This document shows, one piece after another, positions 13,000 through 24,869 of a stretch of 64,000 nucleotides of DNA. How positions within the stretch are numbered: position 1 is the first letter of the stretch; the number at the start of each line of letters is the position of its first letter. The stretch comes from Monosporascus cannonballus (lineage: Eukaryota; Ascomycota; Sordariomycetes; Xylariales). Where the stretch lies: positions 558,001 to 622,000 of the forward strand of contig QJNS01000008.1 of the NCBI GenBank assembly GCA_004154925.1, written 5' to 3'. The translations under genes were made by a program, and so were the position numbers. The notes under the pieces are model-generated. The model was not told the origin of the DNA. It did no database searches and was given only the letters and a program-made list of their open reading frames with translations.

Positions 13000-15900
13000 T
13001 GGACCTTTTGGCCCAAAAGGTCAAAAGTCTAAAAAAGGAGAATATTCGGTTCGCCAAAGAAAGAAAACCGGCTTTTCCATAATTTGGCTCTTTAAAGGGA
13101 CGAAGCTAAGGGGCTGGCTACCGACCACCTTCGTTAAACACAAGATAAGCACTAGAAAAAACTTCGATTTTATTATTGTTTGGCGCAAACCGGATACGGG
13201 AAAAAATTGTTCCACCCCCTGGTTATTACGGAATGCCAGACGTCAAGGGCTATAAGCTAACTCCCCTTAAGCCTTATAATGGATTAAAAAACCTTAATGG
13301 ATTTTTGGTTTAGGCCAAATTTTACCTTAAATTTTACGAAAATTCTTTGACGGAAAATTATCAGAAAATGATAGCCATTTTTTAATTATTAACCGGACGA
13401 ATCCGGAAATGGTTCGAGCCTATTTTAACGGATTATTTTAAAAAGTATCCAAAAGAATTTTTAAATTTTATTAATTATGTTTTTAATAAATACGGTTATT
13501 TTGAAAAACGAATACGGACTTTATTCGGAAATCCTAATAAGGAGCAATATATAGTTAAATAATTTATTTCTTTTGCCAAATTAAGTTAACGTTTAAATAT
13601 ACGACCGAATTTAACCGCTTAATAGCTATTTTAAACCTGCCCGAAAGTGCGTTATTTTATTTTTATTACGACGGCTTAAAGCTTTAAGTTAAGGATAAGA
13701 TATATATGGAACCCAAAATAGGATTTTTTGCAAAATATACCGATAAGGCTATTATTGCCGACCGTCGTACTTTTAATTGGTACTTCGAAAAAAAAGGAAC
13801 CGGCAGACGAAGTGACGATAAGGGCTTTAGTAGCCGAATTAAGAAGGATAAGGGTAAGCCTTAAAAAAAACGAGTTCCGTTTTGAAAAAGCCTAAGAAAA
13901 ATAAATTCAAAATGAAGTATTTTAATTGTGGCAAAAAAGGATATTTTAAGAGCAAGTGTTATTTTTCCGTTAAAAGGAATTCCAAGAAAAGAGGAATTCC
14001 TTAACCCTAGAAAAAAATTAAAATAACCGAATAAAAAACCGACAATAAGGTAAAAGAAAAGGAGAAAAAAGTTAATTCAATTTCCTTTTAGCCAGAATTT
14101 ATTATTGCCATAACCATTTAAATTCCGAACGATATCTCAGAATACGAAAATTGTCCAGTTTGCCAGAATTTTAAAGTTAAAGCCTATAAGTATTACCTAA
14201 GACAGACGGTTTCCAGAATAACCATAAAGCTAAGATATTAATGCTACTTTAATTCCCAGAAATGTAAAATATATATAAAGGACGGTTAACTTCGACCAAA
14301 TATTAATAGTTACGGACAATTATTTTCAAAATTTTGCGAACTTTCAAAATACATTATTTATAAGAAAATATTATCGGTAAACCTTTACGATTTATTATAT
14401 TTTATTATTTGCTGTTAAGATAATTATCTTATTTATTTTAAAGCCAAAAAAAAATAATAACTTTTGGCCCGGATGGAATAATAAAATTTTTACCGAATTA
14501 AACAATAAGTACCGATGTACTAAAATTCCCCGATAGCTAGAATACCTTAGGTTTTATTATTTATATCCCGAATTAAAATAAAATCAAAAGGCTATATCGC
14601 AAAGATATTTATATTATTTTCCGATATTTTGCATTTAATACGAATTCCTAGATATGGGAATATTTTTTTCAGAAATTTATCTTTTTGATCCCATAATTCG
14701 GGAGATACGGAATAAAAGGGTAAATTAGGAAAAGAACCAAATTTTGAAGCCCCAGTATAAGTACGGCAAGAAAACATAGTTCCGGTGCAAAAACGATTAA
14801 TGTATTAAATATGCTATTAAAAAAGTTCGCAAATGGAGGTTTGCTTAAATCGGAAATTATTAAAAATCAAAAAACTATAAAGGCTTTCGAAAATAAGCTA
14901 TCGAAAAACTTTAATTAATAAGATCTTATACGAAATAACGAAAAAAACGCGCAGCCAGATTAAGATTTTTTTCCGATATAAAGGTAAGGTACTTAAGGCC
15001 ATAATTAATTCCGGAATAAAAAGTAATTTTATTTCCCTTGCAGTAGCAGAAAAATATCAAATTCCTTGGAAATATAAGCTAAAGTTTTACAAATTGCGTA
15101 CGGTAGATAGCAGCTTATTTACTTATGAAAACGGACGAATTTTTCGAAAAACGGAGGAATTCCTAATGTAAATTTAAAAATACTAAAAATATGTTTTATT
15201 AGATATCGTTAATATTTCCGGATACGATATTATCCTAAGAATACCTTGGTTTTGTTTTAGCAATTTACGGATTAATTAAAAAAAGCAAATATTTTCTTGG
15301 AACGAAATGCTAAATAAAGATAATCGAAAAATTTATTATGTTATTAAAGAAATACGGATTCCTAATTAAATTTTTATAGTATTTCCGGAATATCAAGGAT
15401 TTAAAAAATTATTTAAAAATAAAGAAAATTACGAATTACTGCTATACGGTTAATGGGATTACCGGATACTTATTAAAAAAAAGTATTATTCTAAGTTTTA
15501 TAAAATTTACTATATAAATCCAAAAAAATTAAAAGTTTTATGGAAAAGTATATAACTAAATCTGAAAAAAAAAATATATTTAACTTTTTAATTTCCTTAT
15601 TAGATATTTAATTTTTATAATATTAAAAATTAAAGATAATAAATAAAGGATTAATAAAAATAAAAACCTTATTTACCGAAAAATGATTAATTATAAATAA
15701 TTAAATAATATTATAATTAAAAACGGATATCCTTTAATTTTTATAAATACTTTAAAAGAAAATGCCAGTAAAACCAAATGGTTTACGGCGCTTAATTTTC
15801 GCAATAGTTATTATTATATTAAAATAGCTAAAGGAAAAAAATGGAAAACGGTATTTAAAATAATATATGGATTTTACGAATATAAAGTAATACCTATGGG

Positions 15901-18300
15901 ACTTATTAATGTTCCCGTTAATTTCTAAAATTTGGTAATAATTACCTTCCGATAATTCTTAGATAAATTCGTATTTATTTATCTCGACGATATCTTTATT
16001 TATTCCGAAACCCTAAAGGAATATAAGAAATATATCGTTTAATTATTTAGAATTTTGGACGAAATTAACATTTAAATTAACTTTATTAAAAGTATATAAT
16101 ATATCCAGAAATTGGATTTTTTAGGATTTATTTTTATATCAAAATAAATTCAAATTTAACGTTTTAAGTTAAAAATAATTAAGGATTAACCCATTTTTAA
16201 TAAGGCAACCGTTACAAATATCTAATAGATTTTAGGATTTACGAATTACGTACGCGGCTTAATTAAAGGATATGGAAATATAATTAAGCCTTTAACGAAA
16301 CTTATTATTAAGGAATACGTTAGAAAAGAATTCGAATTTTTAGAGGAAACAAAAAAAACGTTCCGGGAATTGAAAAAAATAATTATTAACGGATTTATCG
16401 TAAGGATGCCAAATTTAAACAAAACGAAATAACTAAAAATAAATATTTTAGAATATGCCCTGGGCGCAGTTTTGGAATAGCAAAAAAATAACGGCAAATA
16501 ATACTTAATAACATATTACTTTAAAGCATTCCGAAATATAAAATTTAGATATCAGATTTACGATAAAAAGTTATTAGTAATTATTAATATTTTTAAGGAA
16601 TAAAACCCTTTCCTTAACGGAATAAAAAAACCCTTTAATATTTATTTTAATTACAAAAATTTTACGCAATTTATAAAAGCCCAAAAATTAAATAAACGAT
16701 ATAAAAAATAATGGATTTTTTTATCCAGATTTAACTTTAAGATATATTATATTAAAAAAAATATCCAAGCAGATATTTTTAATTGTAAAGGAAATTACGA
16801 TTCCAAAATTTCCAAAAAAAGCATATAAATATTATAATATAATAAAGATAGAATTATATATTTATATAAGATAGTAAAAAAACTAATTACCGAACTTTTA
16901 ATACGGTTTCGGAATTTTTATGATATAAAAAAACAAAAAAAAATCCAACAGCTAAAAAAATAATTTAAAGATTAATTATTGTATTATGGCAAAATTTATA
17001 TTCCTAAGAATCAATAAGAATAATTCGTAAAGGAATTTTATAAAAACTTATTGTATAGATATTAAAAAAAATTTTAAACCACTTAACGGCTGCAAAAAAA
17101 TATGATTTCCCTAAGTTACGCCGTATGGTCAAAATAATTATTAAAAATTGTAACGTTTGTAATAAAGTTAAGGCAGTATGTCATAAGCCCTATGGGTTAT
17201 TGCAATTTACCGATATTCTTGATAAAACATAAAATACCATAATTTGAGATTTTATTATTAACTTATTTCCATTTAAAAACCCAGTTATTAAAATCGAATA
17301 TGACGGAATATAGGTAATTATTAATAAATTTACCAAATATGGGTACTTTTTATCTTTTAAAAGAAATATAACGGCAAAATAATTGGCTTATGCCTTTATT
17401 AAATAATATTTTAACAAATATAAAATATTTAAAAAAATTATTTTAAACCGAAATACGTTATTTATTTTAAAATTCGGCATTAATTTCTTTAAATAAATTA
17501 ATGTTAAACTTAAGTTTTCGATAATGTATTATCCCCAAACGGATAATTAAATCGAAAAATTAAATTAAACTTTAAAATAATATTTGCGAAATTACGTTAA
17601 TTATTAGCAAAATAATTAAATAAAATTTTTATTATTAATATAAATCGTTTATAGTATATTAGTTAACGAAAATATAGGCGTATTTTTTTATATAATTATA
17701 TACGGATATAATATAAAAATAAAATAACTTAAATAACCGTTTAATAAGGTACTAAAAATTATTACGATTATCCCAAAAGCAAAAATATTAATCATAAAAA
17801 TCAAAATGATCCAAGCCCGTTTTCAGAATAAATTACGATTTTTTTAACGACGAATAACCTAATATTATAATAAGAAAAAAATTAAAAAACCAATTTTAAC
17901 GAAAGAAAATAAGGTTTATTTATTATGCCAAAAATAAAACGTAATTTCGAATATCTTATAAATTAAAATAAAAAAACTTAACGATAAATTTAATTTTAAA
18001 AAATTTAAACCGTTTAAAATTAACGAAATTATTTCCAAAATTAATTACAAATTATTATTACCCAAAAACATAAAAATATACCTTGTTTTCTATATTTTTT
18101 ATTTAAATTAATACTTAAGAACGCCCCGGTAGAAATAAACCTAAAATTCGAAAAAAAACTTTAACGAATACGAAATTAAACGAATACTGGACTTTAGAAT
18201 AATTAAAAGTAAAATCTAATACCTAGTTAAATAGGAAAAATACTTATATAAAGAAAATACGTAAAAACCATTTAATTATTTAACGAATACGATGGACTTA
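13000..18300 (+). pseudogene. Degraded gag-pol of the Ty3/gypsy element
   Basis: Remnant gag-pol coding region with many in-frame stops. Visible landmarks in order: a zinc knuckle at 13,918-13,959, in which the codons for the first Cys and the His now read TAT; a protease active-site region at about 15,000-15,290, where the catalytic Asp codon reads AAT; reverse transcriptase at about 15,700-16,250, with an intact YLDD at 15,980-15,991; RNase H at about 16,440-16,760; integrase zinc-binding CxxC at 17,149-17,160 and a YYPQTD stretch near 17,527; and a chromodomain-like segment at about 18,163-18,287. Domain assignment follows the order and motifs known for Ty3/gypsy elements. Confidence 0.85.
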
Positions 18301-18989
18301 ATTAAGACGTTTTACCGCCAGAATCCTGATTAACCGTTTTTAGTACGGCCAAGGTTGTAGGCGATAACGGTTCCTTATTTAAATTAACCTTTACGGCATT
18401 CCAATCGAAAAAAATAAATACCTTTATTAACGTATTTAACTTTAAAGCAAATTATGCTTGCTTTTTTTTTTACGATCCTTTTCCGTATTTAATTTTTTTC
18501 GCTTTTTTAGTTTATTTATGTTTTTGAGCTTTTTTTAAATAAACGATACCCTTTTAAAATATAACTATTTAAATTGATAATTTAACTGAATAATATAATT
18601 AAATAATTTTTGGAGCTGTTAAATAATTAAACGTTTTTTTTGGTTTATCCGGAATTTTTCGGCCCGGATGTTTTTAAGCGATAAAAACGAAATATGGTTC
18701 CTATTGTAAGATTAAATATTGGCCGCCAAATAATTTTAATAGTTCCTTTAACTTTTTAATATTTTACAAAAAAGTTTTTTCTCGAAATAACGCGTATACG
18801 GCATAATTTCGAAACTAAACTAAAAAATCGACTTAATTAGTTCGTAATAACTTTTAAAAAAAAATTTAATACGTTTTCGAAATTTATCCGATATAATTAA
18901 ATATAATATTATAATATAAAGAAGGAAAAAAAGTTAAAGATTTACTTTTTTTATCTTTAAGGATAAAGATCCTGGAAAAAAAGGAATAA

Positions 18990-19421
18990 TGTTATATTTA
19001 AAAGGGATTCCATTAGGCCCAAAGGAGGCCCAGGAAGTTAGAAACGTTCGGGATCTTTACCTTCCATCGGATAAACCTCGGGTTTCTGCCAATTTTCAGA
19101 GATACCAGGAAACTCGTGGACGATAAATATTATGGTTTTTCGAGATCCCCAGAAACTATAAAAGATATAAAGAATAAAAAGGATATATAAGGTTTGGGTT
19201 TCTTATATAAATAATTACTTATTTAATTTTTCGTTCCTTAATTATTAATTTAAGCTTTTAGTTAAAAATAACTGTACCGTTTTTTAATTAAGAGAAAAAT
19301 ACTTAAATCTTTTTAATAAATAAATTATTAAATTATTCTTTGCCTTATTATTACCTGTAAATCAAAACCCTTTTCGGATATTGCTTATATCTCCAGGTGG
19401 ATGTATAACAGGTTCGTTATA
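18990..19421 (+). repeat. 3' LTR of the Ty3/gypsy element
   Basis: 432 bases, the partner of 12,166-12,597. This copy keeps the TG start and somewhat more G+C than the 5' copy, for example in its last 60 bases. It is followed by the target duplication ACGAA. Confidence 0.92.
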
Positions 19422-19426
19422 ACGAA

Positions 19427-20826
19427 ATACGTTTTAATTTAAAAAATTAAAAAAGATTTATTAATAATATTTATAAAATATATTAATAAAAATAAAAAAA
19501 TAAAATCCAGATAATATTAATTACGAATTAATAAAAAGCATTAAGCGGTACCAAATAATATTGTAATATTTTATAAAATTATTTTATTTTATAATATTAA
19601 TTAAACCGGAATATAAATTATTTTAACCTTTTTTTAAAAATACGGCTATAATTACGGATAAAAGCGGTAATAATATTTTATATAACGATATTATATTAAA
19701 ATATTATATTAGGAACATAATTTTAAATATTAAAATTATCGTATTAAAATATCATATCGCCTTATTATACCTAGTTATAAAACGTAATTTATTTTAATTA
19801 AAATTATATAATTATAAAGGAATTAATATAATTATTTTTATTTTTTCCGTTAACCGAATTATATTTTTATTTTACGTATAATAATTTTTATAAATATTTA
19901 ATTTTTTTAATATATTGATATTATTCCGTAATAAACCCGAATATAATAAAAACTTATTTAATAAATAAGGTAAATAATTGCCGTTAATTTTAGAAATTAT
20001 TTTAGCTATAATAATTAAAATTATAAAAAAATATATAAAAATATTCAAATTATTATTATTACGAAATCGTTTCGTTTTTCGTTTCGTATTATATAATTAT
20101 TATTTTTTTAAAATATATAATTATTTAATTTAAAATTTTCAATTAATTAAAAATAAATATTTTCATAAAATATTAACTTTTATTTAAAATAATATAAATT
20201 ATTTTGATTTTAAATAATACCTTTTCCGGCAGGTAACGGAATATAGGTTTTTTTGCGAAAGTTATAAGTTTTTTATATAATATATTATAATATTTGCGTA
20301 TAACGGGGTTTTAATTAACCGGAATCAAAAATTCCTGTTAATTTTTATATATTAATAATTTTTTGCATATTTATTTTTTTTAAAAAAACATTAATTAATC
20401 GGTTAATCTAAACAGTTAAATTAATAATTCGGCTTAAATTATTATAAAAAACCTAATTACGAACAAAAGTTTTAAACGTTATATTAAGTTTTTTATATTA
20501 ATATTAGAAATTCAAAGTACGCTTACGTATATTTTGTTTTAAAGGCGTAACCTAGTAAAACTAGGAAAATTCGGATTTATCATATTTTAAAAAGGAGGAT
20601 AATAACGTAATAAACTTAAGCTGCAATTATTATACGCGTTAAAATTTAAAAATAATAAATAAATTCTGATTAAGATTAAAATAATATTAATAATAAGTTA
20701 TAGCAAAAATAACGGCATATATATATATATATATATAAAAAACCGTTTTATTATTAAATTATTACGGATTTTCGTTTTTTTAAAGAAATAAATATACCAA
20801 ACGAAGCCGTTTTTACGTAATTACAA
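19427..20826. other. AT-rich block, no assignable element
   Basis: AT-rich, stop-filled sequence between the gypsy element and the isochore edge. A TA microsatellite lies at about 20,717-20,737. Nothing else is recognisable. Base composition rises sharply at about 20,820. Confidence 0.7.
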
Positions 20827-20944
20827 CTTAGGCCTCGCTGGCTCGTTACGGGGATTTGGGATTTGATTGGTTAATATTTAGCGTTATGGAGCGGTACTTG
20901 AGTGACTTTGAAGAAATTGGGAAAACGAGCCAGGGAGGCCTGAG
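20827..20944. repeat. 118-base foldback (inverted repeat) at the isochore edge
   Basis: The left arm 20,827-20,847 contains AGGCCTCGCTGGCTCGTT. Its near-perfect reverse complement, AACGAGCCAGGGAGGCCT, lies at 20,924-20,941, matching 16 of 18 bases and extending a few bases further out. The arms enclose about 76 bases. It could be a tiny foldback element or a structured 3' untranslated segment of the LTR element that ends just downstream. Confidence 0.6.
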
Positions 20945-21081
20945 CTAGCTGAGGTAAGGCGGAACTAGCCGATCGAGAGAACTTAATCGCTGGAGGAAAG
21001 GTGCAATAGATAATTGCAGCTTTAGAGAATGGTAAAAAGTGATAATTAACGCCCTGAGTGTTTTAAGGCGTTAAGGGGGTG

Positions 21082-21244
21082 TGTCAGCTAGCCAGGGTGT
21101 GCTATAGTACACCAAATACAGAAAGGTCACCTTCTGAACGGAGTATATATACTCCGTTCCTAGGCTACACTAAAGTTGTACGCGTTGCGAGAGCGTACGC
21201 AATTAGCTGAATACAACAACAACGGATATCCCCTATATCTGACA
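21082..21244 (+). repeat. 3' LTR of a deleted retrotransposon
   Basis: A 163-base segment that starts TGTCAG and ends CTGACA, a perfect terminal inverted repeat of the TG..CA type. It is immediately preceded by the purine tract AAGGGGGTG, as a 3' LTR is by its polypurine tract. The 5 bases on each side do not match, so it is better read as the surviving 3' LTR of a truncated element (internal remains probably 20,945-21,081) than as a solo LTR. It looks far less RIP-mutated than the block to its left. Confidence 0.65.
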
Positions 21245-21621
21245 AGTACCGTCTGTACCATAGCTGTTTCTAGCCAGCTCAACTGCGTGTTTCCGAAAGC
21301 TCGGAATAGAATCTAAGTTAAATTGGTACTGAACTAGATAGTCTAACACCTTCGCCAAGACGAAATCGCTGTCGGCCAACTGGGCGTTGCCAGTCACGGG
21401 TTGGGTGGGGGAATAAAACAGGTAAGAGTTCCTGGCATGTATTCAGTAACACATGAGGCTCTCGAAAGACCAGATCGTTACGACGGCCGGGAAGCCAATG
21501 TTAAAATGACGTATTGAAATCCCATGTGCGCCGAGGACGGACTCGTACTCAAGATGCGGATGCTAGTACGTCCCCAGAGGTCGCCTAGCAGGACTTTGAA
21601 TGGTTATATAGCCAAGGCGCC
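21245..21621. other. Spacer, nothing recognised
   Basis: 377 bases of ordinary base composition between the LTR and the stop codon of the transcription-factor gene. Presumably 3' untranslated region and spacer. No repeat or ORF of note. Confidence 0.6.
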
Positions 21622-24085
21622 TCACAGATAGTGCGCCAAATCGATATGCCCGTTCCCATCGAGTAGGGGGAAAAGGTTGAGCGCCCCAAAAACCTGGTCG
21701 ACCTGGTCTTGCGGGTTTCTGGCAAGGTGGGAAAACTCGGAAGGAGGGGCAAGCGGATCGTTCAGGGAGAAAATGGATGTGTCAATCTCGCCGAACATGG
21801 AGTCCGCGGCACGGCTGGCGGGAGAGATGCAGGTGCTGCCGACTTCGCCCGCCCCAGAGGTCGACGGGCGCAGATCCCTTGTCGTACCGACAGGTACGGA
21901 GACTTGAGAGAGGGTGTCTTCCTTCGGTATGAGTCCGAACAGCTGAGACGAGCTCTCGGCAGTTCGTATGCGCTCTTTTGTCTCCTGCATCTCGAGATAT
22001 TGTAGGGCACTGGTTAGCAGCGACTTAGCAATCAGCGAATACTGCATCGCGTGCGTATCTTCCTTCGCAAAGAACTCGAGGGCGGATATAGCCATGCGCG
22101 CGTATTTCTCCAGTACGCGACCGAATCCGCCGAGGAGTCCTACCCCGGTGACTATTGCGGACGCGAATAACCACGACCTCGGTGGGCGGTCAGCGAATCT
22201 CAATAGACAGGTAGACTAGGTAGCTTACACTAGTAAAGGGGTACGTCTGTCAAGTACCCCTCTCTCCACGAGATCTAGTACGGATTGCGACATCAAGCAT
22301 GCTGCGTCGATGCAGGCGTTAGCTAGTTTTGATCTCCCGGTGTTCGTTACGGGTGTCCGGTCCCCAGACCTTCCTAGATCTTCTGGCAGTCGTCTGTATA
22401 ACTCGTAAACGAGAAAGGGCCTTGATACGAGCATCGCCGCGTAGTAATAAGATGACAAGACCTGACAGGCTCCAATCACTCTGGGGCGATCTTCCGAGAT
22501 TGAATTCACCGACATGATGCGCCTCAGGGGGCAGAGCCATTTGGCAGACCAATCTCGGAGCTGGCGGGATATTCCTTCAGTCAATTGCAAGGTGATCTTC
22601 CTTCTTGAATAGACCTCAAGGACGATGCGTTCAGTGATGAGGAATATCTGGACCGATGCGTTGAGAAGCTCGAACACCTCTTGGCCCCCGTCGTCCGTGG
22701 TTCGATAGGGAACGGTGCAATCGACATCCGACATCGCAGGCGGACGCCCTTGAGACACGCTGAGGAACAGATCCAGAACCCTAAGGCTCTTCCACAGACG
22801 TTCTCTTCACTGGTAAGCCTCTTTGTTCAGATAGCCTCTACGGGAATGGGAACACATACCTCTGAGCACATAGTTCAGCTCCGAATCGGCAGTTCACTTC
22901 GGCTCGATGCGCGCCTATCGAATACGCAGCTCGCGCGGCGATGCCTGAGGACGTCAGTACGACCGCATGCTAGATGGCGCGGTTTAATAGCCGACCGAAG
23001 AATAAGAATGCCCCATTGATTTGGCAAGCCCTGAGCATATACAAGGTGATGAGTGCGAATGCCTTGACCGTATCGACGCCCAGGTTTCCATCCAGGCTCG
23101 CGAGCGCCAGAGTCTTCGCATAATGGAAATACTCGGCAGCAAGGTCCGGGGCATCCGTCTGTGAGCCAATGGCAAGTACAAGATAGTTGACGGCTGACGC
23201 GACATCACCGGGCTTCTGACTACGTCCGGCCCAGATCGCAAGGTCGTTTGCGAACCGGCCACAGTCGATCAGGTCGACAAGGCCAGAAGTCTATTGCACG
23301 CAGTGAGTACTAGCTAAGACGCGTCTGGATCGTTGGTGATAGGAGGCGTTCTAACTCACCACAGAGGCAAAGTTTGATACCAGCCCGCCGATGGCGTCAA
23401 CGTTCACCTCTGGCGGGTTTCCGTGAGCTATGCCGGGTTGGATGCAATTGCTAGTGTTCTCTAGCATTAAGACTCGACTTGTCTGCCGAGCAAAAACATC
23501 CGGATCGACACGAGAGGTTACGATCTGACGCACGGTCTGGAAGAGGGAAAGCGGTGCACAATCACCGATGAAGACTACGGTGGACGTTGGTAAGCGGTGC
23601 TGTTGCTGACGACTCGAAGAATACGAATCAAATCCTTACTTAGCTCTCCCTGGGCGTCACATAGAAGACGGGCTTCACGATGGACATCGGCTTCCTCCTC
23701 GATGGATGTATCACAATCGGCAGCGGGACGAGCCGGAGTCCTGGACGGTAGACGATCTCGGGATATATCCGGCTGTTCGGGTGACGGAAGTGGTGATGGT
23801 GAGGCGGAAGTCCGAATGACGCGTGGGATCTGGACGGACTCTGGAGACTTAGTAGGGTTATTCGCTCGTCGTCGGTTCCGAGGAGAGAAATGACAGTGAC
23901 CAGCTCGGTATCGTTTCACGCAATAGCTACAAGGTAAGTTGCCGTCACACTTCACTGTGAGGATTAATTTCCCCCCTTTCTTGTAGCAATATTTATGCAT
24001 TAAAGAGACACACACCTTTCCTCGCTTTACAGGTATCGCAAGCGTTTGCGACGCGGCTGCGAACAAACTGCGGATACTCTGACAT
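21622..24085 (-). CDS. Zn2Cys6 fungal transcription factor
   Basis: Predicted nuclear DNA-binding regulator of 703 residues. I read seven exons: 24085-24016, 23954-23640, 23574-23360, 23290-22996, 22944-22860, 22804-22229 and 22177-21622; the summed length keeps frame. The ATG at 24085 opens directly onto the binuclear zinc cluster, split by intron 1: CDTCKARK then VKCDGNLPCSYCVKR. This gives CX2CX6CX5CX2CX8C at residues 16-44. Exons 4-7 carry the family's middle homology region (EYFHYAKTLALASLDGNLGV, FFGIAARAAYS, DLFLSVSQGRPP, SWLFASAIVTGVGLLGGFGR). Three splice borders are unusual: donor GTCGGC after exon 4, acceptor GAAG before exon 6 (the nearer CAG would put a TGA in frame) and acceptor GAG before exon 7. 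The gene is divergent from the quinolinate phosphoribosyltransferase, so it may regulate that gene and the dioxygenase beyond it. That is inference. Confidence 0.88.
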
Positions 24086-24869
24086 GTTTTCCTAAGAAAA
24101 ACTACTCCCTCTCCAGGTTCACTAAGCCTGGATACTCCGGACAGAACGATTGGTGAGAATGTACTAGGTCACGATGCTTCCCGAACCTACAAGCGTAGAG
24201 GCGGATAGCGGAAGTTGTACTTCGTAACCCCAGCCTTCGGAAGTGCGGTGCAGTATTTATTAGGTAATACCCGAGGTTCCGTGTCGGAGGAGCACGACGT
24301 AGCCCCTGAAGATGCCTTGGTAACAGGCCCACTCGATCCCCCGCGATTCTCACGTTAGCTCTCTAGTCCCCCCCCGCCTACCCCTCGATTCCCACTGTAC
24401 TATGTATGTAAGGAGCTTCGTGCTTGACGTGTTTGCGTCGTAAACCCCTCTATCACACTACCAATCTCAAGATCTCCACATGTGTGTGCTATGCATGCAT
24501 AGAGGTAGGTACATACTAGGTTTTATACTGAAGGCACGACTCATAAAGGATATTAGGTACAATACCTCTTATTACCTTAACCCCGGTTACCTAAACGTAA
24601 TATTCACGAAGCCGCCGCCTTTCCGTCTCGTCAGCTCATTGCTCACCTGCTTTATTTTTAGGCATACGGGCTCCGTCTTGGTCATTCCGTTAACTAGGTA
24701 CCTGCAAAGTCCCCAGGTACGGCACCTTTCAGTCAAGCTTCACTTTCTAGGTAACCCCGCATAGGCCTTACCTGCCTCAGTAGCTACCTTTACTTCCGCC
24801 TCTACAGCTCTCTTTCGTCAATACCTCATCTCGATCTTTACCCCGACCGGAACTTCTACGATCGCCTCG
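24086..24869. promoter_or_regulatory. Shared divergent promoter region (regulator / QPRTase)
   Basis: 784 bases between the two opposed start codons of the Zn2Cys6 regulator and the quinolinate phosphoribosyltransferase. The part just upstream of the ATG at 24,870 is pyrimidine-rich (CT-rich tracts at about 24,780-24,860), common before fungal start codons. I found no unambiguous TATA box or operator. A 94-codon ORF here (24,480-24,764) looks spurious. Confidence 0.5.

Larger units (their letters stand above)
12166..19421 (+). mobile_element. Ty3/gypsy chromodomain LTR retrotransposon, full structure, RIP-dead
   Basis: A 7,256-base element bounded by two LTRs of identical length (432 bases). 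It is flanked by a 5-base target duplication: ACGGA at 12,161-12,165 and ACGAA at 19,422-19,426, differing by one G-to-A. Inside, in family order, are a gag zinc knuckle, aspartyl protease, reverse transcriptase with YLDD, RNase H, integrase with a CxxC and a YPQTD motif, and a C-terminal chromodomain. All are interrupted by many stop codons, and C-to-T and G-to-A transitions dominate. Presence of a chromodomain places it with the chromovirus branch of Ty3/gypsy. A purine-rich tract (GGAAAAAAAGGAATAA, ending 18,989) abuts the 3' LTR as a polypurine tract would. It cannot be autonomous now. Confidence 0.9.

Noticed and set aside
23575..23639. Apparent frameshift in the regulator between the ELS and IFIGDCAPLS segments
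   Set aside because: A 65-base intron with GTAAGG donor and GTAG acceptor restores the frame, so no mutation is needed.
21677..23893. Plus-strand and other-frame ORFs over the regulator gene
   Set aside because: They are shadows of the minus-strand exons, which have the zinc cluster and the middle homology region in frame.
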